From contig NZ_CP038635.1 in NCBI RefSeq assembly GCF_004768545.1, positions 2,728,001-2,792,000 of the forward strand: DNA of 64,000 nucleotides, given 5' to 3'. Below, piece by piece: positions 27,155-37,201 of this stretch. Source of the stretch: Cupriavidus oxalaticus. Lineage in GTDB: Bacteria; Pseudomonadota; Gammaproteobacteria; Burkholderiales; Burkholderiaceae. Below the pieces are notes generated by a model. It was not told where the DNA came from. It saw only the letters and a program-made list of their open reading frames with translations, and did no database searches. Position 1 is the first letter of the stretch. Every line of letters begins with the position of its first letter. The position numbers and the translations under genes were made by a program.

Positions 27155-28372
27155 ATGCCTGATTACATCCACGAATCCCTGGAGCTAGTCCAGACCCCCT
27201 CCCGCGCCGATGGGGCGTACTTGCCCACCGATGCTGCTTTGCAAGCTAAACACGTTGCATTTGTGGCGAATTCGAGCTGGTCAATCTGGCAATATCGGCT
27301 CGGCGTCATTCGGACGCTGCTCGGCCAGGGTGCCCACGTCTCAGTCATTGCGCCCGCCGACCGGGCCACGGATAGCCTGATTGCCCTTGGATGCGACTTC
27401 TATCCGCTTCGGCTGGAGGCCAAGAGCACCAACCCCCTGAACGACTGGCATTGTTTCAGCCAGTTGCTGCGCCTCTATGGAAAACTGCGTCCCGATTGCG
27501 TCTTCCATTACACGATCAAGCCGAATATCTATGGCGGGCTGGCAGCTTGGCTTCGGCGCGTACCGTGCATTGCGGTGATTACCGGCCTTGGTTTTGCCTT
27601 CATCAACGACAATCCAGTGGCACGCATCGCCAGGAGTCTCTATCGGATTTCCCTGCATGCTCCGCGGCAAGTCTGGTTTCTAAATACCGACGATGCGCGT
27701 GAATTTGCCTCCCGCCGTCTGGTGAACGTTGAGCGCAGCGCAATCCTGCCCGGTGAAGGTATCGACGCAGGTTATTACGCCCCAAGGCAAAACCAAGTTT
27801 CAGGGTCAACCAGGCCGTTTCGATTCCTGCTGATTGCGCGCATGCTTTGGGACAAGGGCATTGGCGAGTATGTCGAAGCGGCCCGGAAAATCAAACGCCA
27901 GGCACCGGACATTGTGTTTCAGCTTCTTGGACCCGCTGACGTGCAGAATCCACGCGCTATCTCCCGCGCCCAGCTTCTTGAATGGGAGAAAGAGGGAGTC
28001 ATCGAATATCTCGGCACTGCGCCCGACGTACGGCCGGCCATCGGCCAAGCCGACTGTGTCGTGCTGCCCTCGTACCGTGAAGGGATGCCTCGTACCCTGC
28101 TGGAAGCCGCCGCGATGGAAAAACCCATTGTTGCCACCGATGTGCCCGGCTGCCGGGACATTGTCCGCGATGGCATCACGGGGCGTCTATGCAAACCACG
28201 CAGCGCGGGCGCACTGCAGGATGCCATGCTGGATATCGCCAGGATGCCGCGGGCAACACTTAAGACAATGGGGCAATCTGCCCGCCATGATGCAATCCAG
28301 CGTTTCGGGGAGAGGCGCGTGATCGAGATCTATTTGAAAACTCTGCGCAACCTTTGCCGGGACTCGAATTAA
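27155..28372 (+). CDS. Glycosyltransferase family 4 protein (PglA/WbpH-like)
   Basis: A 405-residue GT-B enzyme. The N-terminal domain, with HVAFVANSSWSIWQYRLGVIRTLLGQGAHVSVIAP in pieces and FHYTIKPNIYGGLAA, resembles transferases that act on undecaprenyl-PP-linked amino sugars (PglA, WbpH group). The donor domain has LLIARMLWDKGIGEYVEAA and the E-x7-E motif in YREGMPRTLLEAAAMEKPI. It lies 135 bases after wzx on the same strand and converges with the minus-strand operon, with 45 bases between stops. It probably completes the lipid-linked unit flipped by Wzx. The sugar specificity is an inference by resemblance only. Confidence 0.88.
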   Translation: MPDYIHESLELVQTPSRADGAYLPTDAALQAKHVAFVANSSWSIWQYRLGVIRTLLGQGAHVSVIAPADRATDSLIALGCDFYPLRLEAKSTNPLNDWHCFSQLLRLYGKLRPDCVFHYTIKPNIYGGLAAWLRRVPCIAVITGLGFAFINDNPVARIARSLYRISLHAPRQVWFLNTDDAREFASRRLVNVERSAILPGEGIDAGYYAPRQNQVSGSTRPFRFLLIARMLWDKGIGEYVEAARKIKRQAPDIVFQLLGPADVQNPRAISRAQLLEWEKEGVIEYLGTAPDVRPAIGQADCVVLPSYREGMPRTLLEAAAMEKPIVATDVPGCRDIVRDGITGRLCKPRSAGALQDAMLDIARMPRATLKTMGQSARHDAIQRFGERRVIEIYLKTLRNLCRDSN

Positions 28373-28417
28373 TCGAGTGGCCGCGCACGCCCTCCTAACC
28401 GGTCAGGGCCTGGCCCG

Positions 28418-29611
28418 TCAGTCCCGCGGCACATGCGCTTCCACCATGGTACTGGCACCGGCAACGTGCGAGCACTGGGCCTTGTCGCAAACCCGCTGGT
28501 AGAGATCGGCATAGGCGGACGTCATGCGGTCTGCCGTGAAGACTGCCTCGAAGCGTACACGCGCTTCACGCCCCATGCGCGCCACCTCTTCAGGGTGGCT
28601 GACGAGCCTGTCCATCGCCTGGCGCAACGCCTGTGGATCTCGCGGCGGAACGACAAGTCCCGTGCGCCCGTCAATGTTGACGAAACTGCTACCCGTACCG
28701 AGCTCTGCCGAGATCAGCGGTTTGCCGGACATGGCGCCCTCGACCAACGTAATCCCGTAGGCCTCCGAGCGCAAGTGGGATGGAAACACGACTGCAAGGC
28801 ATAGCTGCAGCAGCGCCATCTTGTCTTCTTCGGAGACGGCGCCGAGAAACTCCACGTTATCCAGCTTCAGCGCCAACGCCTGGCGGCGCAAATCGTTCTC
28901 AACCGGGCCCGACCCGACAATGACCACACGCACATTCCGGGTGGTCGACGCGACTGCGGGGCCCAGTGCATCCAGCAGAATGTGCAGTCCCTTGTAGTAC
29001 CGGATCACACCGATGAAAAGAAAAAAGCCCTCGCCAACCCGGTCACGCCAGGCAGCCACCCGGGCCGGGTCGGGCCGGGGATAAGCAGACTCATTCACGC
29101 CGATCGGAATGACCGATACCTTGTCCTTGTGCCTTTGCAGCGTCTCGCTGGTCTCGGCGTAGTTTGGGGACGTCGCCACAATTGCCCGCATGCTGTCCAG
29201 AAATTTCCGCTGCAGTGGTTTGTACAACTGCAGCAAGGCTTTCTGACGGACGATATCGGAATGGTATGTGACCACCGCCGGCTTTCGTGGTTGCCCGAGC
29301 AAATGTAACAGGTCGCCGAATGGCCACGGAAAATGGTAGTGAATCACATCCGCCCATGCTGCCGCCTCGCGGAAAGGGCCGAGCGCCCGAATGGCGAATG
29401 GCGTCGACGCAATTTCGATCGTACAAGGCACCTGGATGACATCGACCCCATCTTCTTGCACGGTGCGCACATCCGCTGCAGCAGGACTCGGCGCAAATAC
29501 CTTGCATGTGACGCCGTATGCCGCGCTCGATGTTGCGATCTGGCGGATCACTTGCTCGACGCCCCCAAAGGAATCCGGATAATACGTCTTGAAGACCTGA
29601 AGTACCCGCAT
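28418..29611 (-). CDS. Glycosyltransferase family 4, WbdC/WbpZ-like
   Basis: A 397-residue GT-B enzyme. The opening MRVLQVFKTYYPDSFGGVEQ, the stretches EIASTPFAIRALG, VVTYHSDIVRQKALLQLYKPLQ (in pieces) and FPSHLRSEAYGITLVEGAMSGKP, with an E-x7-E motif, closely recall WbdC of E. coli O9 and WbpZ of Pseudomonas. These add the first mannose or D-rhamnose to GlcNAc-PP-undecaprenol. The comparison is from memory of those families, not an alignment. It is the last gene of the minus-strand operon, 14 bases after the other GT4. Its presence supports an ABC-exported homopolymer built on a GlcNAc primer. Confidence 0.9.
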   Translation of the reverse strand: MRVLQVFKTYYPDSFGGVEQVIRQIATSSAAYGVTCKVFAPSPAAADVRTVQEDGVDVIQVPCTIEIASTPFAIRALGPFREAAAWADVIHYHFPWPFGDLLHLLGQPRKPAVVTYHSDIVRQKALLQLYKPLQRKFLDSMRAIVATSPNYAETSETLQRHKDKVSVIPIGVNESAYPRPDPARVAAWRDRVGEGFFLFIGVIRYYKGLHILLDALGPAVASTTRNVRVVIVGSGPVENDLRRQALALKLDNVEFLGAVSEEDKMALLQLCLAVVFPSHLRSEAYGITLVEGAMSGKPLISAELGTGSSFVNIDGRTGLVVPPRDPQALRQAMDRLVSHPEEVARMGREARVRFEAVFTADRMTSAYADLYQRVCDKAQCSHVAGASTMVEAHVPRD

Positions 29612-29625
29612 CGTTGTCTTTTTGA

Positions 29626-30750
29626 TTAACTGGCTACCCGCCGATATACCTCGGCAGTCATGCGGGCCGTATTCTCCCAGGACAAGGCTTTCGCTCGATT
29701 ACGCCCGAGCTCGACGAAATCCGTGCACAGGGTTTCGCTTTCAGCGAAGCGCTGCATGGCATCCGCGATGGCCGCCGGATCCTTGGGGTCGACCTTCAGG
29801 GCTGCTTCGCCCGCCACCTCGGGCAGCGACGAAATATTCGACGTTACCACCGGCAAACCGCTCGCAAATGCTTCCAGAACCGGAATGCCATATCCCTCAT
29901 ACAGAGAAGGGAAAACAAACACTCCGGCGCCGGCATAAATGCGTCGTAACGATGCCGCTCCCCTCACGCCATCGAGCCAGACGATACCGTCGCCCGCGTC
30001 GCGAGCCGCATTCAGGCGACTCACCTCTTCCTCGCAGTGCCAGCCGGCACGGCCGACGATGACGAGCTGCCGTTCGCGTCGGATCGCTTCGGGCAGCGCT
30101 TCGTAAGCATTCAAGATACCCACGACATTCTTGCGCGGCTGCAGCGTCCCGACATACAGGAAGTAGCCCCGGCGCAAGCCGCGCAAGGAGAGTTCCTTTT
30201 CTACGTCGGCGTGTGACGGTGAATGGAACCAGCCGGCATCCACGCCACACGGAACCACCGAAATACGTCGCTCGTTCACCCCGAAGTACTCGACCAAGTC
30301 CGGAATTGCCGCATATGACAACGCAATCACATGATCAGCATAGCTTGCCGAGCGCCGCAAGATAAGGCTTTTCAACGCACGGAACCGGCCGCCGGTCCAT
30401 TCAGGATGCTTTAGGGGGATGGCGTCGTGAAGTGTTGTCACAACCGGACAGGGCATGCGTACTGCCTTGTAGTCGGTGCAATGGAAGACATCTATCCGCT
30501 CCCCGACGGGCGCTGGTACCCCAAAACTGGCAACCAACATTTGCATAGGGAACGATCGGGGCAAAGCGTCCCCTTCGAACATACGCGCGCGGTTTGCAAA
30601 GATGGGGAAGGAATACCCGCGAACGGCAACCCCTACCTGCGCCAGATTGTGTCGCAAGGCGGCCGTATAGACGCCAATGCCGTCAAGGTGGCCGCCATTG
30701 CGAACTGGTTCCAGCACCGAAGTGCTGATTCCGACTCGCAACGGGTTCAT
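29626..30750 (-). CDS. Glycosyltransferase family 4, WbdB/WbpY-like
   Basis: A 374-residue GT-B enzyme. It opens [20 protein letters not shown], followed by a GIGVYTAAL loop. The donor domain has YVGTLQPRKNVVGILNAYEALP in pieces, an ILxAY element common in mannosyl- and rhamnosyl-transferases, and the E-x7-E motif in YEGYGIPVLEAFASGLPVV. Its start overlaps the rmd stop (ATGA). By position next to the WbdC-like gene and by type, it would be the second adaptor transferase (WbdB or WbpY role) that prepares the acceptor for the polymerising enzyme. The exact linkage is unknown. Confidence 0.88.
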   Translation of the reverse strand: MNPLRVGISTSVLEPVRNGGHLDGIGVYTAALRHNLAQVGVAVRGYSFPIFANRARMFEGDALPRSFPMQMLVASFGVPAPVGERIDVFHCTDYKAVRMPCPVVTTLHDAIPLKHPEWTGGRFRALKSLILRRSASYADHVIALSYAAIPDLVEYFGVNERRISVVPCGVDAGWFHSPSHADVEKELSLRGLRRGYFLYVGTLQPRKNVVGILNAYEALPEAIRRERQLVIVGRAGWHCEEEVSRLNAARDAGDGIVWLDGVRGAASLRRIYAGAGVFVFPSLYEGYGIPVLEAFASGLPVVTSNISSLPEVAGEAALKVDPKDPAAIADAMQRFAESETLCTDFVELGRNRAKALSWENTARMTAEVYRRVAS

Positions 30751-31643
30751 TCTTCGTACATCCAGCGCAGCGTTTCTTCGAAGGTCGGGCGGACCAGTCC
30801 TGGAACGAGCCGACTCAACTTCTCGGGCGAACCGACGAGTACCTTCACTTCGTTCGCTCGGACGAAGGCCGGATTCACGGTAATCTCAATCTCATAGCCT
30901 GCAAGCTTTTCCAGCGTACTGACTACGTCGCGCAAAGCGTACGGCACGCCGCTGCAAATATGCACGACCTCAGCCGTCGCGGAGCCCTCCAGCAGCGCAC
31001 GATACGCGTGCGCGACTGTCCTGACGTCGGAAAAGTCGCGCATGACGTCCAGGTTCCCGAGTTCGATACGCGGCTGACGTTGGCGGAAATGGTCAACAAT
31101 CTTCGGCACGAGGAACTGCAAAGCTTGGCCGCGCCCGGTGTAGTTGAACGGACGCGTAATGATCAGTGGCAACTTGTCGAACCATGTCGCCGCCATGTAT
31201 TCCATGGCCGCCTTGCTGGCCCCATAGTGATTCACCGGTTGGATTCGCTGGTCCTCGAATAACTCGCCGCCAGCGGTATTGCCATAAACATTGGCGCTAC
31301 TCGCCACCAGTATCTTCTTGGGGATATGCCCTACATCGTGGCACGCCTGCAGCAGATTGCTGGTTCCAATAGCGTTGACACGATAGAACGCCTCGGTTTG
31401 CGCATGCGCGACAAAACTGATCGCAGCGAGGTGAACGATATAGTCAGGCTGGTGCGCTTCAATGACATCACGGCATGCCTCAGGCGATGCAATGTCAAGG
31501 ACAATGCTATCCGGCGAAGACGTCATGGCGGTAGGGATGACGTCATACCCGGCTGCGGCCAGTTCCTCGCAAACATAGCGACCGGTAAAGCCTCGGCTAC
31601 CGGTCACAAGCACGCGCCCCGCGCTATTAGAACGAGAATCCAA
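30747..31643 (-). CDS. rmd: GDP-4-dehydro-6-deoxy-D-mannose reductase (GDP-D-rhamnose synthase)
   Basis: Short-chain dehydrogenase of 298 residues. The NAD(P) motif is [14 protein letters not shown] near residues 11-24, and the catalytic YxxxK is in [13 protein letters not shown]. It reduces the 4-keto product of Gmd to GDP-D-rhamnose in the cytoplasm. Assignment to Rmd rather than to GDP-fucose synthase or another epimerase rests on size, on coupling to gmd (17-base overlap) and on body motifs such as [20 protein letters not shown]. The next gene downstream starts within its stop codon. With manB, manC and gmd in the window, the GDP-D-rhamnose route is complete. Confidence 0.88.
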   Translation of the reverse strand: MDSRSNSAGRVLVTGSRGFTGRYVCEELAAAGYDVIPTAMTSSPDSIVLDIASPEACRDVIEAHQPDYIVHLAAISFVAHAQTEAFYRVNAIGTSNLLQACHDVGHIPKKILVASSANVYGNTAGGELFEDQRIQPVNHYGASKAAMEYMAATWFDKLPLIITRPFNYTGRGQALQFLVPKIVDHFRQRQPRIELGNLDVMRDFSDVRTVAHAYRALLEGSATAEVVHICSGVPYALRDVVSTLEKLAGYEIEITVNPAFVRANEVKVLVGSPEKLSRLVPGLVRPTFEETLRWMYEE

Positions 31644-32664
31644 TCTCGTTTCTCCGCACGTCCGCCGCTACCATCATCTCGCACAACTGCTCGAGGGTCG
31701 TATTGGGTTGCCAGCCAAGCTTTGCCTTCGCATGCGACGGGTCACCGATCAGCAGGTCCACCTCCGCCGGGCGATAGAACTTCGCATTGACGCGCACAAC
31801 GGTCTTGCCAGTGCTGGCGTCCACGCCCGTTTCATTCTCACCCTGGCCCTTCCATTCCAGGCTGACATCAATGGCCTTGAATGCCATGGTCACGAAGTCG
31901 CGAACCGTCTCGGTACGATTCGTAGCCAGCACGAAGGTATCCGGCTCGTCGGCCTGGAGCATGCGCCACATGCCTTCCACATATTCCTTGGCAAAGCCCC
32001 AATCGCGCTTCGCATCCATGTTGCCCAGTTCGAGCACGTCCAGCTTTCCAAGCTTGATCTTGGCGGCGGAATCCGTGATCTTGCGGGTCACGAACTCGCG
32101 CCCCCGCAGCGGAGATTCATGGTTGAAAAGAATACCGCTGCTACCAAAGATGTCGTACGACTCGCGGTAATTGACCGTGATCCAGTGAGCGTAGAGCTTA
32201 GCCACACCATAGGGGCTACGCGGATAGAAAGGCGTGGATTCCGTTTGCGGAATCGCCTGGACCTTGCCGAACATCTCTGAAGTGGAGGCCTGATAGAAGC
32301 GGATCCGAGGGTTGACGATACGGATTGCCTCAAGCAGGTTCAGAGCACCAACGCCGGTGATCTCGGCCGTCGTGACTGGCTGCTCGAACGACACGCCGAC
32401 AAAGCTCTGCGCGGCCAGATTATAAATCTCCGTGGCCTCGCTTTTTTGTAGCAGGCGAATGCAGCCGCTGAGATCGGTCAGATCAAACTCGACCAGATGC
32501 AGCCTTTCATGGCCCGTAACACCTAGCTCGTCCATGCGCCAGAAGTTGACAGAACTCGTGCGACGATAGGTGCCGTAGACGGTATAGCCTTTTTCCAGCA
32601 GCAGTTGGCTCAGGTAGGCGCCATCCTGGCCGGTAATCCCCGTAACAATGGCCGTTTTGCTCAT
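31627..32664 (-). CDS. gmd: GDP-mannose 4,6-dehydratase
   Basis: A 345-residue SDR enzyme that makes GDP-4-dehydro-6-deoxy-D-mannose. The N-terminal dinucleotide fold is [24 protein letters not shown] in pieces, then [13 protein letters not shown]. The catalytic Tyr and Lys are in [12 protein letters not shown], and [16 protein letters not shown] is a conserved body block. The start lies 28 bases after the stop of the four-domain glycosyltransferase gene, in the same operon. The product goes to Rmd, whose gene overlaps its end. Confidence 0.95.
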   Translation of the reverse strand: MSKTAIVTGITGQDGAYLSQLLLEKGYTVYGTYRRTSSVNFWRMDELGVTGHERLHLVEFDLTDLSGCIRLLQKSEATEIYNLAAQSFVGVSFEQPVTTAEITGVGALNLLEAIRIVNPRIRFYQASTSEMFGKVQAIPQTESTPFYPRSPYGVAKLYAHWITVNYRESYDIFGSSGILFNHESPLRGREFVTRKITDSAAKIKLGKLDVLELGNMDAKRDWGFAKEYVEGMWRMLQADEPDTFVLATNRTETVRDFVTMAFKAIDVSLEWKGQGENETGVDASTGKTVVRVNAKFYRPAEVDLLIGDPSHAKAKLGWQPNTTLEQLCEMMVAADVRRNEIGFSF

Positions 32665-32692
32665 TATGCACTATGCCTCTTAAAGAGATAAA

Positions 32693-35600
32693 TTATGAAT
32701 TGAGAGCTTCCTTCCTGGCGACGGCGTCGTCAAGGCGAAGGCCTTGCAGCATCCCACCCAGTCGGTAGCCTAACATCGGCCAAGCATGTGCCTGCAGCCA
32801 ACGGTCTTGTGCACCGGCAGTCGCCGCGAGTTTCTCAGGAGAAGAAAGCAGTTCATCCAGCCCCCTCGCGATATCCGCGGGAGCCGTGCCCGGCAATCGA
32901 TGCACGGCTGAATCTACATCACTAAAAATCTGCAATGGTGTGCAAGCCACAGCGCGCCGGGAAGCAAGCCCGTAGCGCACCGCCGCGCTGGATGACTCCG
33001 CTGTATTTTGGTACGGGAATACGACCAGGTCGGCGCAATCCAGCAGCGCCATGCTGGCTTCGTCGGGCAGGAAATCAGATACAAAGCGAACCCGAGATGC
33101 GCATCCAAGGGACTGGGCCAGATGGACACATCGCCGGAGTGTGTCTTCCGAAACCGGTTGGGGATACAAGGCACACACCATCAACAGATGGCTATCCGGA
33201 TGCTTGGTCAAGAGCGTGGCAAATGCCTCAATCAGCTGCTCGAACCCTTTGTGCGGCAGCATGAAACCATAAGCTGCAACAACTTTTCCACTGACCGGCA
33301 GATTTGTCGCCTGTCTGGCGGCCTCTTGGCTCTGCCGTGCCCGATACATGACCCCGTGAGGGAAGATCGCGACATTATCTACCAGACCGAAGCCCTTCAA
33401 TCGATTCACATCGTCAACGCTATGCACAAGCAGTCGCGACGCCAACCTGAGCTCGGAGGCAATTTGCCCCAGCGAGGAGTGGACCCCGGCAAACGTCACA
33501 TCCGCCGTGGAATGGAACGTCACCACGGTAGTGATACCGAGTCGGTGGCAATGATTCAGCACCGCCGCAAGCCCCTGCATCGACAAAAAGGCAAAATTGT
33601 GCTGAATAACGAGCACATCCAGATTCGCCTCCGAGATGGCCGTGAGCAGGCCGTCGATATTTCCAAACTGGTCGGTCCAGCACCGCACAACTCGCCCATC
33701 ATCAGGCTCGAGCGTCTCGCTCGCGTGCGAAGCAAAAATGCGTACATCGAATTCTGCAGCATTCAGCTGCGAAATCAAAAATCCCGAATAAATCGCGATC
33801 CCGCATTTCGTATTCCAGGAAGAGAACCAGCCCAGCTTGACCGGCCGACTGCCATGCAACGGATCAACGGAGGCACAGTAATCATCCAACGCTATCAGCT
33901 TATCGGCACTGGATTGCCAATTGCAGCGCTCTGCGATGAAGGCGCGTGCCGTCGCCACCTTGCGCTCAACTTCTTGCGCGAATGCCGACCTGACGGCCCG
34001 CATCTGGCGCCGGAGGCTGTCGAGATCGGGCTCAGCCCACATCGAATCCGACAGATTCATATGGGATTGGGCATGCGCGAACTTATAGTCCACAAGCCAT
34101 GCGGTTTCCTCAGTGCAGAAGTCAGTTTGGCCACCGTAGTTTGTAGTGATGACGGGCAAGCCAAAGCGCATCGCCTCTGCCATCGGCAAGCCAAAGCCCT
34201 CACCCCGGGATGGCGCTACGAACGCGTTGCAGGCGCGGTAGAGTTGTGCAACCTCCTCACTGCCAAGATCCGCTTCGATCAGTTCGATGGCCGGGCATCC
34301 TTCGCGCGAGCTTAGAGATTCGATCAGTTGTCGTACCGACTGGTGTGGATTTGGAAACGTCTTGATTACCAACACCACGTCTGGATCCCCGGCGAATTCC
34401 TTCACATAGGCGTTGATCAGGACATCAACGCCTTTGCGAGGAAAACAGGATGACACATGGAGGAAACGGAAGCCTGGCCGCAAGTTAAGTGCGCCGCCAT
34501 TACCCGAAGGCATCGGAACATGCTCCACGCCGTGTCCATAGACAGTAATAGGCGTGCGAACACCGTTATCCCGAAGAATCTTCTTCACAAAGCTCGAGGC
34601 TGCGCCGATACCATCCAGCCAGGTATTGAAGCGCACCACCCAGTCCGGATCAAGGCCAGTCTCCTCCCATGCAAAGCACAAGATGTTCCTGCTTCCGCGG
34701 GCATCTGCGACACGCGGAGGATAAAGATTGCGCACCACGGTGCCAATACTCTCTACCTCGGAGGATTTGGCAACAAGATCGGCAAGGCCTGGAATGGCCG
34801 CGAGTTGTTTCTGATCGACTGGGTAGCGTCCCGGCCCTTCGGTCGGCAGCGCTGACACCATGCCCGGAAACCTGGCGGCAAGACCAAAGGCAACCTGTCG
34901 GTTCACCAAGGCAAGGCTATAGCTCGTTTCGAGCGGTCCCTCAACCTGGAATCGAATCGGCGCCTGATCAGGAATTTTCTCAACCTTCGGCCGCCGTACG
35001 TCAGCCAGGATCCCTTGGCGCTCAAGGAATGCGGCAAAATCGGCCAGCAAGGTGCCTCGGGAGAAATCGAGCGCACGCACGCGTTGCGCTTCAACAATCT
35101 GCCGGCGCAGGGCTCTGTCAAACATAATAGTCTTGACAAGACCTGCCACAGCCAACGGGTTCTTGCTGTGGATCAGAACCCCCGCTCCGCCCAGCGTATC
35201 CGCAATGTTGCTGCTATCGAAAGCAACCACAGGCAAATCCAGGCTCATCGCCTCAATCACTGGAATGCCAAAACCTTCGTGATCGCTGAGGCACAGAAAT
35301 ACATCAGCAATCCTGTACCAGGCCACCAAATCTTCATTGGAAACCTTCCCGGTAAAGGTCACGGCACTCTGGATTCCCAGCTCTGCGATGCGGTCGCACA
35401 GTTGCCGGTAATAGGGATCTTCGGCATCAAAGCCTCCCACGAAAACGAGCCTTACAGGCTGATTCACCATCTCAAGCAAGCAAGCGAATGCTTGTAGCAC
35501 ATCCAGGTGACCTTTGTGGGGGGACACACGACCGACAAATAGCACGGTCAGACATCCGGATTCCGACAAAACAAGCTGCTCATTCCAGAGTCGCGACTTT

Positions 35601-37201
35601 ATCTCGTCGGTATCAATTAAAAGCGGCAAGATCTCTACATCCGTGTAGCCGCAATCAATCAGCTCCCTGGCGTTCAATGCCGATACAGCAATAGCCGCGT
35701 CCATACGCGACATGAATTCCCGGACCTGGCGCCGGCCCTTTACCGAGTAGTGCCGGAATGGAGAGTCCGGCGGGAAGAACTCCGCCGGAGTAATGTTGTG
35801 ATAGCACAGTAGCTTGTGTCCACCTAAGCCAGATACCCATTCATCCAGGTCGTGGCCCATCGAGTGATGGATGATGACGACATCGTCCGGCCCAGGCCGC
35901 AAATCGGTATGGGGGCAGATGGCCCCGGCAAGCTCCGGGGCAACGTGCTGCGCATAGACTTCAGACGCGAAGCCGAGATCGCGCAGCATGCCGCGCATCA
36001 TCAGCATCGAATTGGTCACAGCGTCTCCAAAGGCGGTACCAGAATGGAACTGATGAATCGCCCTCACCGGTCTGCGCACCGGCGCCAAGTACGGCCCGAC
36101 GACCTCCAGGAAGCGGCGCTCGGTCGCACTGGTTGAATACCGGTTATGGAATCGCTGCCGGCCTCGCATATGCATGCGTTCGAGGTCGTGACCGTGCGTC
36201 GACAGCGCTTCATCCATGCGCGCAGCGAAGTCTTTAGCATCATCGCTGGTCACCAGCCATCCGGCGTCGCCCATGGTTTCCGGCACCGCGCTGGTTCCAA
36301 GCGCCACCACAGGAACACCAAAGGCCATTGCCTCGATCAATGGCACACAAAAACCTTCGTGCTCGCTCGTGATGGCGAACAGATCCGCGTGCCGATATAC
36401 GGTCGCAAGGACCCTACCGCTGACCTTTCCAGCCATTCTCACCGCACCTTCCAATCCGAGCGAGGTAACCAGGCTGTCCAACGCCTCATGGTACGCTCTG
36501 AGCCTGGAATCCTTGGAGCCGATGATGACCAGACGCACATCGTCGTGCTTCTTGCGCAACTCTGCAAAGGCTTTAAGGAGCAACGGATGGCCCTTGTTGG
36601 GGGCCAGGCGCCCGACAACAACAATGTTCCTCTTACCGTCCGAGAGCAACGATGCCCAAGCAGGATCGTCAGGCTCGGCGAACAGTTCCTCGACATGATG
36701 GAAAGGCGGAATGACTGCGCAGCAGTCAGCATTCACTCCGTGACCGAGGAATTCCTCAACGTTGTACGAGGAGTCCCCCCAGAGGGCATCAAGTTCAGAC
36801 GCAATGGCAGGGATGGTTGCACGCGCAGCCTGGCAATGCTCCACATATTCAGCATTGATGCCGTCGAAGAACCGAGCCGGCGTAATATTGTGATACTTGA
36901 CAATACGCGTGCAAGTCAGCTCCTTCAGCAGCGCCTCTCCCGGAGGCCAAGCAGCGCAGAAGTGATATATGAACAGGTCTTTCTTTTCGCTCAGAAATCC
37001 AGATACTTCCTCGACATTGATAATTGGCAGACCGAGCTCTAGCGCGTGCTCGTTGGGAAAAACGCGCACATCGCAACCACGTGTAGCCAGTGCGCGTACC
37101 ATGCCGATAACGTCATTACTAACTGCGTCCCCCGCGCTCAGGCTCTGTACTCCGACTACTACGCGCGTACGACGGCCCGTTACCGTGTTTTCACTCACCA
37201 T
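32693..37201 (-). CDS. Giant four-domain GT4 glycosyltransferase (candidate polymerising enzyme)
   Basis: A 1502-residue protein made of four consecutive GT-B modules. Module 1 is about residues 1-370, module 2 378-735, module 3 748-1110 and module 4 1120-1490. Modules 1 and 2 are clear duplicates: YHNITP occurs at 103-108 and again at 467-472, GRLAPNKGH at 197-205 pairs with GRVSPHKGH at 557-565, and EHEGFCVPLIEAM pairs with DHEGFGIPVIEAM. E-x7-E glutamates are seen at 282/290, 642/650 and 1001/1009. In module 4 the first glutamate is kept (1402), but the second position is tyrosine 1410, so it may be altered or inactive. Fusions of several GT4 modules are known in O-antigen polymerases of the WbdA type. 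It starts within the end of the methyltransferase gene (11-base overlap). It is the likely polymerase of the ABC-exported chain; donor sugars are not readable. Confidence 0.88.
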   Translation of the reverse strand: MVSENTVTGRRTRVVVGVQSLSAGDAVSNDVIGMVRALATRGCDVRVFPNEHALELGLPIINVEEVSGFLSEKKDLFIYHFCAAWPPGEALLKELTCTRIVKYHNITPARFFDGINAEYVEHCQAARATIPAIASELDALWGDSSYNVEEFLGHGVNADCCAVIPPFHHVEELFAEPDDPAWASLLSDGKRNIVVVGRLAPNKGHPLLLKAFAELRKKHDDVRLVIIGSKDSRLRAYHEALDSLVTSLGLEGAVRMAGKVSGRVLATVYRHADLFAITSEHEGFCVPLIEAMAFGVPVVALGTSAVPETMGDAGWLVTSDDAKDFAARMDEALSTHGHDLERMHMRGRQRFHNRYSTSATERRFLEVVGPYLAPVRRPVRAIHQFHSGTAFGDAVTNSMLMMRGMLRDLGFASEVYAQHVAPELAGAICPHTDLRPGPDDVVIIHHSMGHDLDEWVSGLGGHKLLCYHNITPAEFFPPDSPFRHYSVKGRRQVREFMSRMDAAIAVSALNARELIDCGYTDVEILPLLIDTDEIKSRLWNEQLVLSESGCLTVLFVGRVSPHKGHLDVLQAFACLLEMVNQPVRLVFVGGFDAEDPYYRQLCDRIAELGIQSAVTFTGKVSNEDLVAWYRIADVFLCLSDHEGFGIPVIEAMSLDLPVVAFDSSNIADTLGGAGVLIHSKNPLAVAGLVKTIMFDRALRRQIVEAQRVRALDFSRGTLLADFAAFLERQGILADVRRPKVEKIPDQAPIRFQVEGPLETSYSLALVNRQVAFGLAARFPGMVSALPTEGPGRYPVDQKQLAAIPGLADLVAKSSEVESIGTVVRNLYPPRVADARGSRNILCFAWEETGLDPDWVVRFNTWLDGIGAASSFVKKILRDNGVRTPITVYGHGVEHVPMPSGNGGALNLRPGFRFLHVSSCFPRKGVDVLINAYVKEFAGDPDVVLVIKTFPNPHQSVRQLIESLSSREGCPAIELIEADLGSEEVAQLYRACNAFVAPSRGEGFGLPMAEAMRFGLPVITTNYGGQTDFCTEETAWLVDYKFAHAQSHMNLSDSMWAEPDLDSLRRQMRAVRSAFAQEVERKVATARAFIAERCNWQSSADKLIALDDYCASVDPLHGSRPVKLGWFSSWNTKCGIAIYSGFLISQLNAAEFDVRIFASHASETLEPDDGRVVRCWTDQFGNIDGLLTAISEANLDVLVIQHNFAFLSMQGLAAVLNHCHRLGITTVVTFHSTADVTFAGVHSSLGQIASELRLASRLLVHSVDDVNRLKGFGLVDNVAIFPHGVMYRARQSQEAARQATNLPVSGKVVAAYGFMLPHKGFEQLIEAFATLLTKHPDSHLLMVCALYPQPVSEDTLRRCVHLAQSLGCASRVRFVSDFLPDEASMALLDCADLVVFPYQNTAESSSAAVRYGLASRRAVACTPLQIFSDVDSAVHRLPGTAPADIARGLDELLSSPEKLAATAGAQDRWLQAHAWPMLGYRLGGMLQGLRLDDAVARKEALNS

